Below are positions 55,433 through 64,000 of a stretch of 64,000 nucleotides of DNA, piece by piece. The DNA comes from Desulfurella amilsii. GTDB taxonomy: Bacteria > Campylobacterota_A > Desulfurellia > Desulfurellales > Desulfurellaceae. The stretch covers positions 1 to 64,000 of the forward strand of contig NZ_MDSU01000018.1 of assembly GCF_002119425.1 (NCBI RefSeq), given 5' to 3'. The stretch's first letter is position 1; each line of letters starts with the position of its first letter. The notes beneath the pieces were generated by a model that saw only the letters and a program-made list of their open reading frames with translations, was not told the origin of the DNA and made no database searches. The position numbers were made by a program, and so were the translations under genes.

Positions 55433-55659
55433 GTTCGCCTCCCTACCTTATCTTCATATTGTTTTTTACACTTTTTAGAGCAAAAAAACAAATTTTTGTA
55501 ACGAATTGCTTTCTTTTTCGAAAAATATATACCACAATTTTCACATTTTACCAATTCATCCAAATAAGGCTTGTTGTTGTTTTGTTTTATTCTTCTTTTT
55601 TTTCTTACAATATAGTAAATATAAACAATAAACAAAAAAAACAAAAACAGCTTAAGCAT
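55429..55659 (-). CDS. Small membrane-anchored zinc-ribbon protein (PP0621-like)
   Basis: 76 residues: one N-terminal membrane helix (2-19), a basic linker, then a four-cysteine knuckle CENCG...[11 protein letters not shown] that should bind zinc. The arrangement resembles the PP0621/TRASH-like small proteins of unknown role. It overlaps the CorC-like gene (8 bases) and fsa (4 bases), so it is translated as part of the operon. Confidence 0.75.
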   Translation of the reverse strand: MLKLFLFFLFIVYIYYIVRKKRRIKQNNNKPYLDELVKCENCGIYFSKKKAIRYKNLFFCSKKCKKQYEDKVGRRT

Positions 55660-56857
55660 TTCTTACGAGCACTTTCTTTATGTTTTTACTATTGCGTGAT
55701 TTAATTTCGAAGATAAAATTCCTGTAGGTTATTTTTTCACCTTTTTGAGGAATATAACCAAACTTGTAAAGCAAAAAACCGCCCAACGTTTCATATTCTG
55801 GAGCTTTTTCAATAGTTGCGCCTAAAGCTTCACTTAATTTTTCTATTTCTATATCTGCATCAACCAAAAGACCATCTTTTGTATTTATAATTTTTTGTTC
55901 TACTACGTCGTACTCATCTTCTATTTCGCCAAAAATCTCTTCTAAACAATCTTCTATAGTCAATATGCCACTGCAGCTGCCGTACTCATCTACAATAACC
56001 ACCATTCTTAAGCCTTCTTTTTTCATTTTTGAAAATATATTTTCTATAGGCGTGTACTCTGGAAAATATACAGGCTCTTGCGCATATTTTTTAAGTGATT
56101 CGTCTGCTTTTGCATCAACTAAGTCGTAAATATTTACAATTCCCACTATATTATCGACCCTTTCCCTAAAAACAGGTATTCTTGTATAATCGTTATCTTT
56201 ATTTGCTAAAGTCAAATCACCAATGGTTTGGTTTTCTTCCAGCGTAAACACTTTTTTTAAAGGAATCATAATTTCCTGTGCTTTTTTCTCTTTGAAAGTT
56301 ACAATTTGGTCAATCATTTCAGCTTCTAGATCTGAAATATTTCGCTTAAAATACTTGCTTTTAACAATCATTTTTATTTCGTCTCGTGATAGCACGCTTT
56401 GTTTGAGTTTACTACTAAAGCTTTTTTGCAAAACATTTGATAAGTAAAACATAAAAACAATAATGGGGTAAAATATCACATTAAATACATACACAACAAG
56501 TATGGTTTTTCTTGTTAAAAATAATGGATAATTTCGATACAGTATTTTTGGCAAAATTTGACCAAAAATAACAGCCATTGGCCACAAAAAAATTATAGAA
56601 ACAAACGGGTTATTGAAGATATTTTCGCTTAAATAAGCTCCAATATACGAAGAAATTACAAGGCTAACATTTGTGCCAACTAAAGCTGCAGAAAGTAACT
56701 TTTGAGGGTTTTTTGAATATTTTGATATGATAGATGAAATTTTTGATCTAGAATCAATGTGCTCGGGGTTAAGCGACAAAATACCAATCTCTGCTCCATC
56801 AAATATAGCTTCAAGTAATGTAAGTATGATGATGATAATAATAAACGTTAAAATCAT
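55652..56857 (-). CDS. HlyC/CorC-family protein (CNNM-CBS-CorC)
   Basis: Integral membrane protein with divalent-cation-linked family assignment. 401 residues: DUF21/CNNM membrane domain with four hydrophobic segments (about 1-165), a pair of CBS domains (about 195-325; RIPVFRERVDNIVGIVNIYDL and MVVIVDEYGSCSGILTIEDCLEEIFGEI) and the CorC/HlyC C-terminal domain with LGGFLLYKFGYIPQKGE. Members export Mg or Co, but roles vary. Its start overlaps the SufB-like stop. Confidence 0.9.
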   Translation of the reverse strand: MILTFIIIIIILTLLEAIFDGAEIGILSLNPEHIDSRSKISSIISKYSKNPQKLLSAALVGTNVSLVISSYIGAYLSENIFNNPFVSIIFLWPMAVIFGQILPKILYRNYPLFLTRKTILVVYVFNVIFYPIIVFMFYLSNVLQKSFSSKLKQSVLSRDEIKMIVKSKYFKRNISDLEAEMIDQIVTFKEKKAQEIMIPLKKVFTLEENQTIGDLTLANKDNDYTRIPVFRERVDNIVGIVNIYDLVDAKADESLKKYAQEPVYFPEYTPIENIFSKMKKEGLRMVVIVDEYGSCSGILTIEDCLEEIFGEIEDEYDVVEQKIINTKDGLLVDADIEIEKLSEALGATIEKAPEYETLGGFLLYKFGYIPQKGEKITYRNFIFEIKSRNSKNIKKVLVRNA

Positions 56858-57819
56858 TAACTAATTAAACCATTAACAATAATATTAATTGCCTCTTCTT
56901 CATCTAAGCCTTTTGACATTAGTATATCTAACTGGTCTTGCCTTATGCGTCCAACGCTTGCTTCATGCGTTAGTTCTGATTTTTCATTGACTACCTTCAA
57001 AATTGGTACAGTGGATACCAAAACTTCAGAGCCTTTTACAACTTCATTGCACTCAATATGGCCTTTTGAGTAGGCGCCATTTCCATAGGCTTCATTGATT
57101 ACATTAGCTTGAGTAGAATCAGTTGCAAAAATAGACGACTTTGCTATGCCAGACGCATACTGGCCATTTAACCTCAAAACCTCTTGGATATCAATTTTAT
57201 CGTCTTTCTTGCCGTAAATTTTGCTTTCCAAATCAGCTTTTGCATAATCATCTATATCAAAATCCATAACTACATTGATTCTACCAATACGGGTTTTTGT
57301 AGCATAAAACTTACTTTGAAAAAACGCATTTTTATCTAACTTTGCATATGTAATTGTTTCAACAAATATACCACCATTTTCATCGTGAAAATGCTCGTCT
57401 TCATAGGCTACAAATGAGTTTTTACCTATATACATCTGAGAAATCATCTTATGGTGCAACTTTTCGATTTTGGTTAGAATGCAGTGAGATTTAAACTTCA
57501 CTTTAACATTTGAACCTATATTATAGTTAAACTGCAACAGTTGCTCGCCTTTTTTTTCCAAAAAACCTGTGCATAAATGGACTGGTATAGGTATTACCGT
57601 ATTATCCTCTATGTCAACATCGATTATTACAACACCATCACCGCGCGTTTTTGATCTAACATCTATGCCCTTTAGCGTATTTAAACCCACAACTTTGTTC
57701 CCGCTTACAATTATAGAGGCCACACCTTTATTTTTAAGCGATTTATCGTTTGTATTTTTTTCGTATAACTCAACTAATTGGTTAAACTCGTTTTCGTATG
57801 CTTTTACTATATCAATCAT
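56857..57819 (-). CDS. sufB: Minimal SufB/SufD-like Fe-S cluster scaffold
   Basis: Scaffold of a SUF-type iron-sulfur cluster machine. 320 residues, shorter than classical SufB (about 480) and SufD (about 430), with the beta-helix core and the C-terminal family pattern SELTHEASVGRIRQDQLDILMSKGLDEEEA. Paired only with SufC, it is the ancestral two-gene SufBC layout known from archaea and anaerobes. It overlaps sufC by four bases. Confidence 0.88.
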   Translation of the reverse strand: MIDIVKAYENEFNQLVELYEKNTNDKSLKNKGVASIIVSGNKVVGLNTLKGIDVRSKTRGDGVVIIDVDIEDNTVIPIPVHLCTGFLEKKGEQLLQFNYNIGSNVKVKFKSHCILTKIEKLHHKMISQMYIGKNSFVAYEDEHFHDENGGIFVETITYAKLDKNAFFQSKFYATKTRIGRINVVMDFDIDDYAKADLESKIYGKKDDKIDIQEVLRLNGQYASGIAKSSIFATDSTQANVINEAYGNGAYSKGHIECNEVVKGSEVLVSTVPILKVVNEKSELTHEASVGRIRQDQLDILMSKGLDEEEAINIIVNGLIS

Positions 57820-58538
57820 ATTTCTTGCTCCTTTGGCGTATTTACATTATCGCATACATCGCATGTGCTTCTATAGTAGTCTATAATATCGCTACATGCA
57901 CCACTTTTTAGCACTCTACCATCGCAAATCAAATAGGAATAATCACTGTGGTTTGCAATTTCTTCTCTGTGAGTTATAACGATAACGCCTGTGTCATTTT
58001 CTTTTAAGTGTTTCATAATATCTACTATCATATCTAAACTCATCAAATCTATACCTGAATCTGGCTCATCCATAATTAAAAATTTCGGCTTTAATAGTAT
58101 ACAACTTGCAATTTCCACCCTTTTGCGCTCACCGCCTGATAATTTTTTATCAACAAAACGCGATAGATAAACATCGGGGTTGAGTCTTACTAGATTTAAT
58201 GCTTCTTTTATATCATCTAATTTTATTTTCCCACCCAAACTTAAATAATTTTTAACACTTAAACCTTCAAATCGAGCAGGCTCTTGCCACAGCAAGCTAA
58301 TGCCTAATCGAGCACGATCTGTAATGCTAAAATTTGTTATATCATTGTCGTCTAAGTAAATCTTTCCTTCATTAGGTTTATAATCGGACAATCCCATTAT
58401 TATATAAGCAAGTGTTGATTTACCCACACCATTGCTTCCAATAATGGATGTAATTTTTTCTTCTTCAAAGCTGATGTTTACACCTTTTATGATTTCTTTT
58501 GAGTTGCGAGAGTATTTTATATTTTCTAATGTTAACAT
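57816..58538 (-). CDS. sufC: SufC-like Fe-S assembly ATPase
   Basis: ABC-type ATPase partner of SufB. 240 residues with Walker A IIGSNGVGKSTLA, signature LSGGERKRVEIASC, Walker B FLIMDEPDSGIDLMSL and the HREEI switch region. SufC-type rather than a transporter ATPase because of the DEPDSGID Walker B and the adjacent SufB. The 3' end has a CDVCDN cysteine pair. Confidence 0.92.
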   Translation of the reverse strand: MLTLENIKYSRNSKEIIKGVNISFEEEKITSIIGSNGVGKSTLAYIIMGLSDYKPNEGKIYLDDNDITNFSITDRARLGISLLWQEPARFEGLSVKNYLSLGGKIKLDDIKEALNLVRLNPDVYLSRFVDKKLSGGERKRVEIASCILLKPKFLIMDEPDSGIDLMSLDMIVDIMKHLKENDTGVIVITHREEIANHSDYSYLICDGRVLKSGACSDIIDYYRSTCDVCDNVNTPKEQEI

Positions 58539-58562
58539 ATTGTCTCCTTATTAAATTGTATT

Positions 58563-60539
58563 CTAAACTAATTCCATGTCAAGTTTCTTTAATCTTTCAA
58601 TCTCATCTCTAAACTCAATGGCTTTTTCAAACTCCATTTTTTCGGACGCTTCTTTCATTTGCCTATAAAGCTTACTTATCATTTTTGGCAAATCTTTCTT
58701 TATTATGCCATCAATTTTTGGGTTTTCCAAATAATCCAAATTGCACATTTCCAAAACCTTACTATCTTTATTTTTTATTATTGTTGTAGGCGTTATATGA
58801 TTTTTTATATTGTGACTTTCTTGAATTTTTCTTCTTCTTAGCGTTTCATTTATTGCTTCCTGCATTGATTTAGTCATATTATTTGCATAAAAAATTACTT
58901 TAGAAGTTGCATTTCGTGCAGCTCTTCCTGCAGTTTGTATAAGGCTCGTTTTGCTTCGCAAGAAACCCTCTTTGTCTGCATCCAATATTGCTACTAAATT
59001 TACCTCTGGTATATCAAGGCCCTCTCTTAGTAAATTTACGCCTACAAGACAGTCAAACTTATCGTTTCTAAAATCCCATATAATCTTCGCACGCTCAATT
59101 GCGTCTATCTCAGAATGCATATACTTTGCCCTAAGCCCTAAATTATTGTAATATTCGCTTACATCTTCTGCCATTTTTTTTGTAAGTGTCGTCACAAGTA
59201 CCTTATAACCTTGATTTATGCTATTTTTAATCTCACCAAACAAATCATCTATCGCCCCATCCATAGGCTTTACTAATATTTCTGGATCCATAAGTCCCGT
59301 TGGTCTAATAATCTGCTCTACTATGTATGGTTTTGATAGTTCAAGCTCAAATTCAGATGGTGTAGCCGAAACAAATATTACTTGATAATTTTTTTCCATA
59401 AATTCATTGAATTTAAGTGGTCTGTTATCCAAAGCGCTTGGCAACCTAAAGCCGTAATTTACGAGTGTTTTTTTCCTTGAGTAATCACCTTCATACATAC
59501 CTCTTAATTGTGGGATTGTAACATGAGATTCATCTATAATTAACAAAAAATCCTTATTAAAGTAATCTATTAAAGAAATAGGGGGCTCACCTGGCGATCT
59601 ACTTGAAAAATGCAAGGAGTAATTTTCAATACCGCTGCATGTGCCCGTTTGTTCAATCATTTCAAGGTCAAAATTAACCCTTTCCTCTATGCGTTGGGCT
59701 TCCAAAAGCTTATTTTGGGATTTAAAAAATTGAATGCGCTCCCTTAACTCCTCTCTTATTCTATGAATCGCTATGTTGCGTTTTTGCTTTGTAGATACGT
59801 AGTGGCTTGCTGGAAAAATAACCACAGAGTCTTTTTTTTCAATCAATTTGGCAACAAGAGGATCAAAAATGGATATTTTTTCAACTGTATCGTCAAAAAA
59901 TTCAATTCTTAAAGCCATGTTTTTAAAATAAGACAAATACACATCAACAACGTCACCCCTTACGCGAAAATTACCCCTTTCAAAATCAATATCGTTTCTC
60001 TTGTACAAAAGTTCAACCAGTACTTCTAAAAATTTTCTGATGTTTAATTTATCGCCAACACTTATCTTAAAAGACATGCCTTCATAATCTTCTTTTTCGC
60101 CAATGCCATATATACACGAAACGCTTGCTACAACAATAACATCTTTTCTTGTAAGCAAGCTCATCGTAGCTTTTTGGCGAAGTCTGTCTATCTCATCATT
60201 AATAGATGAGTCTTTTGCAATATAGGTATCTGTGCGGGGTACATAGGCTTCTGGTTGATAATAGTCGTAATAGCTAATAAAATACTCAACCGCATTATTT
60301 GGAAAAAAATTCGCAAATTCTGTATAAAGCTGACTTGCAAGCGTTTTATTATGAGAAATTACCAGTACAGGTTTATTTATATGTTTAATTAAATTTGCTA
60401 TTGTAAAGGTTTTGCCACTGCCTGTTACGCCAATCAATGTTTGGAATCTAACACCTTTTTTTAGGTTGTTAACCAAACTTCTTATTGCATTTGGCTGGTC
60501 GCCTGTGGGCTTATAATCTGAGTGTAGATCGTATATCAT
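58563..60539 (-). CDS. uvrB: Excinuclease ABC subunit B
   Basis: Helicase-like damage-verification subunit of nucleotide excision repair. 658 residues: Walker A GVTGSGKTFTIAN, beta-hairpin region YYDYYQPEAYVP, DESHVTIPQ, helicase motif VGVNLLREGLDIPEV, QTAGRAARN, and the C-terminal UvrC-binding UVR segment ending at 658. Full length. Starts two bases after the def stop. Confidence 0.97.
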   Translation of the reverse strand: MIYDLHSDYKPTGDQPNAIRSLVNNLKKGVRFQTLIGVTGSGKTFTIANLIKHINKPVLVISHNKTLASQLYTEFANFFPNNAVEYFISYYDYYQPEAYVPRTDTYIAKDSSINDEIDRLRQKATMSLLTRKDVIVVASVSCIYGIGEKEDYEGMSFKISVGDKLNIRKFLEVLVELLYKRNDIDFERGNFRVRGDVVDVYLSYFKNMALRIEFFDDTVEKISIFDPLVAKLIEKKDSVVIFPASHYVSTKQKRNIAIHRIREELRERIQFFKSQNKLLEAQRIEERVNFDLEMIEQTGTCSGIENYSLHFSSRSPGEPPISLIDYFNKDFLLIIDESHVTIPQLRGMYEGDYSRKKTLVNYGFRLPSALDNRPLKFNEFMEKNYQVIFVSATPSEFELELSKPYIVEQIIRPTGLMDPEILVKPMDGAIDDLFGEIKNSINQGYKVLVTTLTKKMAEDVSEYYNNLGLRAKYMHSEIDAIERAKIIWDFRNDKFDCLVGVNLLREGLDIPEVNLVAILDADKEGFLRSKTSLIQTAGRAARNATSKVIFYANNMTKSMQEAINETLRRRKIQESHNIKNHITPTTIIKNKDSKVLEMCNLDYLENPKIDGIIKKDLPKMISKLYRQMKEASEKMEFEKAIEFRDEIERLKKLDMELV

Positions 60540-60541
60540 CT

Positions 60542-61024
60542 TTAAATCCTATCTATTAAACAATCTGTAGAAGCTATTTTATCAATAAATAATATGCCGT
60601 CTAAATGATCAATTTCATGTTGAATTACAACCGCTTCAAATCTTTTTGCTTCAAGCGTTTGTTTTTTGCCATTTAAATCTATATAACCAACTGTTATTTT
60701 TTTTGGCCGTGAAACGTAGGCTAAATAATCTGGTATGCTAAGACAACCTTCTTTTGTAACTATACCATCTAAGCTCTTTTCAAGAATCGCCGGGTTTATC
60801 ATTATTATCCTTCCATGATTTTTGTTTTTTGTTTTTGACACATCTACTGCAACAATTCTTGTCAAATATCCGATTTGCACAGCAGCTATGCCCACACAAT
60901 GATTATAATAGTCAAGCACAAATGTGAGCTTATCTGCAATAGACAATATTTCATTATTAATAGAATCTACATCAAGCGATTGTTTTTTTAAAAGTTTGTC
61001 TGGAAACTTTACAATTTCTATCAT
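60542..61024 (-). CDS. def: Peptide deformylase
   Basis: Removes the formyl group from nascent proteins. 160 residues with motif 1 GIAAVQIG (45-52), motif 2 EGCLS with metal ligand Cys94, and motif 3 QHEIDHLDG with His136, catalytic Glu137 and His140. Directly abuts the ACT-domain gene. Confidence 0.95.
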   Translation of the reverse strand: MIEIVKFPDKLLKKQSLDVDSINNEILSIADKLTFVLDYYNHCVGIAAVQIGYLTRIVAVDVSKTKNKNHGRIIMINPAILEKSLDGIVTKEGCLSIPDYLAYVSRPKKITVGYIDLNGKKQTLEAKRFEAVVIQHEIDHLDGILFIDKIASTDCLIDRI

Positions 61025-61561
61025 TCATATACTGTAAGACTCGATCGGCCTAATTGAAAAATCAACATCCATTTCTTTCGAAATTGCGTTTATTGTACTA
61101 TTGACAGAACTAATGTTTACATCCATTGGTACTTCAACTTCCAAAACCATAATGTATATATCTTTCTTCGATCCAGAAACCCGAGTCTTTAAGTCAACAA
61201 TATTTATATTTAAATCACATAACGCTTGAGTAACTTTATATACAATACCTGGTTTATCACTACCATAAATTGAAATCATATATTTTTTTACTTCTTTTAA
61301 AGGCTGGTCCACTGCGTCAATTTGTCTTGCAGAAATGCTTAATTGCAAGTTTTTTCTAACATTTGCAAAAGCTTTCTTTAACTCCAATAAGCTAATTATA
61401 GAAGTATTTGAAATAATCAGTATCATGGAAAATTGATCTTTTAGTAATGTTGAAGAAGAATCCTCTATATTAAAATTCAGCTCGTATAGTACTTTTGCCA
61501 CACTGGCAACAATGCCTGGCTTATCCTTCCCAATAACCGTTAAAGCATAATAATACTTCAT
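61025..61561 (-). CDS. Tandem ACT-domain regulatory protein (GcvR-like)
   Basis: 178 residues made of two ACT domains (about 3-75 and 92-172), each opening with a YALTVIGKDKPGIVA or MISIYGSDKPGIVYK stretch. ACT pairs of this kind bind amino acids and regulate enzymes or transcription (GcvR, glycine-responsive). No DNA-binding domain. Ligand unknown. Confidence 0.85.
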   Translation of the reverse strand: MKYYYALTVIGKDKPGIVASVAKVLYELNFNIEDSSSTLLKDQFSMILIISNTSIISLLELKKAFANVRKNLQLSISARQIDAVDQPLKEVKKYMISIYGSDKPGIVYKVTQALCDLNINIVDLKTRVSGSKKDIYIMVLEVEVPMDVNISSVNSTINAISKEMDVDFSIRPIESYSI

Positions 61562-61601
61562 ACTACAGCATAATTATAAGTATTTTTTTTAAAAAAACAA
61601 A

Positions 61602-62483
61602 TTAAACTTTTCCATACTTAAAGGATATAACTATAGCGCTTATAATAAATGCAATGCCAACAAATTGCCATAAGCTAATGGTTTGAGCAAAAAAAATATA
61701 CGCCAAAATTGAAGAGCCAATAATTTCTCCAAGCGTAGTAATTGCTATAGCGGTTGCTTTTAAATACTTTAGCGCCCAATTAAATGCGCTATGGCCTACA
61801 AGCTGCGGTATAATTGCAAGGAGAAATATAAAAGAAAAATCCCTTGTGCTATAGTGAAAAGCATCCACATTGGCAAACATTACCATGATAGTTATGAAAA
61901 TGGCAGCCGATGAATATACTACAGTAATATATTTGTTTGTATCCATACTTTTTCTAAGTTGAGCCCCAATTATAAAGTAAAAACTCACGCTAAAAGCACC
62001 AATTAAAGCTAACATATCCCCAAATAAAGCTACTTTGTCAATTTTAGAGCTAAATAGATTACCATCATTTACTGTTATAATAATCGTTCCAATAAAAGAT
62101 ACAATTAACGCTAAAACCATCTTAAATGTAATTTTTTCTTTCATTAAAAACAGCGATACCAAAACTACAAAAAAGGGGTTAGTGCTAACAAGCACCACTG
62201 AGCTTGCGATAGAAGTGTATTTTAGTGAAGCAATCCAAAAATAAAAATGCAACGCTAAAAAAACACCACTTAAAAAACCAAGCAAAAGCTCTTTTCTTGA
62301 TAACGGTAGTATTTTGTTCTTTTTTAAAATGTTAATAAGCAATAATATTAGCGCTGCAATATCAAGCCTATACATTGATAATACTATGCTTGGCACATTG
62401 GCACATTCCTTTATAAATATCGAAGCAAAGCTAACGCCAATTATACCTATTAAGCTGGCTAAAATAATTTTATGCTTACTCAA
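61602..62483 (-). CDS. EamA/DMT-family transporter
   Basis: Ten-helix inner-membrane permease of 293 residues with two EamA repeats (about 6-140 and 152-289), including YRLDIAALILL and the LVSTNPFFVVLVSLFLMKE repeat ends. Substrate unknown; family members export amino acids or metabolites. It starts with TTG overlapping the end of the glycyl radical enzyme gene by eight bases. Confidence 0.88.
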   Translation of the reverse strand: MSKHKIILASLIGIIGVSFASIFIKECANVPSIVLSMYRLDIAALILLLINILKKNKILPLSRKELLLGFLSGVFLALHFYFWIASLKYTSIASSVVLVSTNPFFVVLVSLFLMKEKITFKMVLALIVSFIGTIIITVNDGNLFSSKIDKVALFGDMLALIGAFSVSFYFIIGAQLRKSMDTNKYITVVYSSAAIFITIMVMFANVDAFHYSTRDFSFIFLLAIIPQLVGHSAFNWALKYLKATAIAITTLGEIIGSSILAYIFFAQTISLWQFVGIAFIISAIVISFKYGKV

Positions 62484-64000
62484 AACTATGCTGTGTCCTT
62501 GCTATTATTTCATTTTGTAGCTGTTCATTTAAGTGACAAAAATAATCGCTATACCCGGCCACCCTTACAATCAAATCAGAGTAATCCTGCGGTTTTTTTT
62601 GGGCTTCTTTTAAGGTATTTGCATCTACTACATTAAACTGCACATGATGCCCATCAAGTTTAAAATACGATCTAATTAGACTCACTAAAGCATTTATACC
62701 TTTTTGATCTTTTAGTAAATCAGGTGTAAACTTCATATTAAGCAGTGTTCCTCCGGTTTTTATATGATCCATTTTTGATGCAGATTTTATCACAGCTGTG
62801 GGTCCTTTTCGATCTGCTCCTTGGGTTGGCGATATACCTTCTGAGATAGGAATATAGGCTAGTCTACCATCTGGCGTTGCAAGCATCTTCGACCCAAAAT
62901 ACACATGCACAGTTGTTGGCAACATATTTATCCTAAAGGTTCCACCTTTATAAGTAGGCTTGCCATCAATATTTTTAAAAAATTCATCGAATACTTCTTG
63001 CATTATGCTGTCAGCAAAATCATCATCGTTGCCATATTTGGGTGCTTTATTAAGCATTATTTGTCTTTGGATTTCAAAACCTTCAAAGTTTGATTTTAGC
63101 ATTAAAAGCAAATCATTCGGCTCTATTTTCTTTGTATTAAACACAAGGTACTTTATGCTCGACAAACTATCTGTAACTGTTCCTATGCCTGTGCCTTGTA
63201 TGTAGCACGTATTGTACCTTGTGCCACCTGCGTTGAAGTCTTTGCCGTTTTGTATACAATCATCAATAAGCACAGATAAAAATGGGACAGGGCAATATTT
63301 TGCATATATTTGCTCAATCATTAAACTGCCTTTCATTTTGATATCAATAAAGTACTGTAATTGCTTTTTGTAGGCATCGAAAAATTCATCAAATGTACTA
63401 TAGTCTTGAAAATTTTTTATTTTCAAACCGATTTGCTTGCCAGTAAGAGGATCTATACCATTATTTAATGTGATTTCTAGCACCTTTGGCAGGCTAAAAT
63501 ATCCAGTTAATGTGTAGCTTTCTTTGCCAAAAGCCCCAGATTCCACACAGCCGCTTGTGCCGCCAAGTCGTGCATCCTCTATAGATTTGCCTTGCCTTAA
63601 TAATTCTTGCACTACAGAATCCGCATTAAAAATAGCCGGTTGTCCAAATCCAGTTTTTATTACATCTATAGCCCTTTTTATGAACTCATCAGGTGTTTTT
63701 TTGCTAACATGAATTGAAGGGTTTGGTTGCACAAGCCTCATTTCTTCAATCACATCCAGCGTTAGATAAGATAGCTCATTAACACTTGGATTGCCTTTTT
63801 CACCCAAACCACCTAAATTAATTTGGGCAAAATCCGTATACGTTGAGCTCTCCTGCGCTGTCACACCCACTTTTGCAACCGCTGGATGGTTATTAAATTT
63901 TATCCATAAACACTCAAGTAGCTCTTTTGCCTTTTGCTTTGTTAAAATACCTCTTTCAATATCCTTTTTGTAAAATGGGTATAGATGCATATCAAGCTTA
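62476..64000 (-). CDS. Glycyl radical enzyme, C-terminal part (5' end outside window)
   Basis: Pyruvate-formate-lyase superfamily radical enzyme; about 508 residues are in the window and the frame is open through base 64000, so the N terminus is missing. Thiyl-radical Cys (codon 63547-63549) sits in TSGCVESGAFGKES; the glycyl radical Gly (codon 62554-62556) is in RVAGYSDYF. The GCVE form excludes pyruvate formate-lyase itself and fits dehydratases, decarboxylases or C-N/C-S lyases of the family. GCVESG followed by FGKE is closest, as I recall, to arylacetate-decarboxylase-like members. No activating enzyme is visible in the window. Substrate not assigned. Confidence 0.9.
   Translation of the reverse strand, partial: KLDMHLYPFYKKDIERGILTKQKAKELLECLWIKFNNHPAVAKVGVTAQESSTYTDFAQINLGGLGEKGNPSVNELSYLTLDVIEEMRLVQPNPSIHVSKKTPDEFIKRAIDVIKTGFGQPAIFNADSVVQELLRQGKSIEDARLGGTSGCVESGAFGKESYTLTGYFSLPKVLEITLNNGIDPLTGKQIGLKIKNFQDYSTFDEFFDAYKKQLQYFIDIKMKGSLMIEQIYAKYCPVPFLSVLIDDCIQNGKDFNAGGTRYNTCYIQGTGIGTVTDSLSSIKYLVFNTKKIEPNDLLLMLKSNFEGFEIQRQIMLNKAPKYGNDDDFADSIMQEVFDEFFKNIDGKPTYKGGTFRINMLPTTVHVYFGSKMLATPDGRLAYIPISEGISPTQGADRKGPTAVIKSASKMDHIKTGGTLLNMKFTPDLLKDQKGINALVSLIRSYFKLDGHHVQFNVVDANTLKEAQKKPQDYSDLIVRVAGYSDYFCHLNEQLQNEIIARTQHSFE

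Noticed and set aside
1-64000. CRISPR arrays, transposons, prophage, rRNA operons
   Set aside because: No regularly spaced repeats, transposase or integrase motifs, phage structural genes or rRNA sequence found on either strand.

Overview
Organism. The window is AT-rich chromosomal DNA from a Gram-negative, diderm, apparently anaerobic bacterium. It has outer-membrane beta-barrels, an LptA homologue and nonulosonic-acid genes, alongside an ATP-driven 2-hydroxyacyl-CoA dehydratase-type system, a glycyl radical enzyme and a minimal SufBC pair. Beta-oxidation genes, an archaeal-type class I aldolase and Campylobacterota-like surface-sugar genes fit a sulfur- or sulfate-reducing fatty-acid oxidiser. 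My best guess is a Desulfurella/Hippea-like bacterium, by recognition only. I see no phage, transposase, rRNA or CRISPR; the window reads as core chromosome with one variable surface-glycan block.

Layout. 1-5260 (+): end of an aldehyde dehydrogenase, a PPOX-fold flavoprotein and a large NAD-glutamate dehydrogenase. 5261-6135: gene-poor, repeat-containing, probably decayed. 6136-6212: tRNA-Arg(CCT). 6407-13090 (+): promoter, c-di-AMP (ydaO-type) riboswitch, kdpABC and a KdpD without its kinase domain. 13073-18067 (-): acyl-CoA ligase, two dehydratase-type Fe-S subunits, their ATPase activator and a small unknown. 18190-19064 (-): a small membrane protein and a V4R-domain protein. 19121-22570 (-): FadL-type porin and an esterase autotransporter, divergent from 22736-32131 (+): fatty acyl-CoA ligase, fadN, fadA, fadE, a second acyl-CoA dehydrogenase and an MBL hydrolase. 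32193-36038 (+): gpmI, class I aldolase and pyruvate kinase with their own promoter. 36063-48686 (-): a compact 12-gene surface-sugar operon led by a FliT-like gene. 48776-52340: ArnT-like transferase, a possibly FliK-like gene and a frameshifted glycosyltransferase. 52337-64000 (-): housekeeping run of gltX, lptA, rdgB, fsa, a CorC-like protein, sufBC, uvrB, def, an ACT protein and an EamA transporter, then the C-terminal part of a glycyl radical enzyme.

How the genes work together. The esterase, porin, acyl-CoA ligase and fadNAE set form a complete route from extracellular lipid ester to acetyl-CoA, arranged around one divergent promoter region with a palindrome inside the rightward promoter. 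The kdp locus appears controlled by c-di-AMP at the RNA level, and its kinase-less KdpD keeps the USP-type domain that binds c-di-AMP in some bacteria. The sugar operon joins PseI/PseF/PseG-type genes to an IolB-like isomerase, a tagaturonate-reductase-like enzyme, an ATP-grasp ligase and a GH57-like enzyme. That combination matches no pathway I know and may make an unusual acidic sugar for flagellin or the cell surface.
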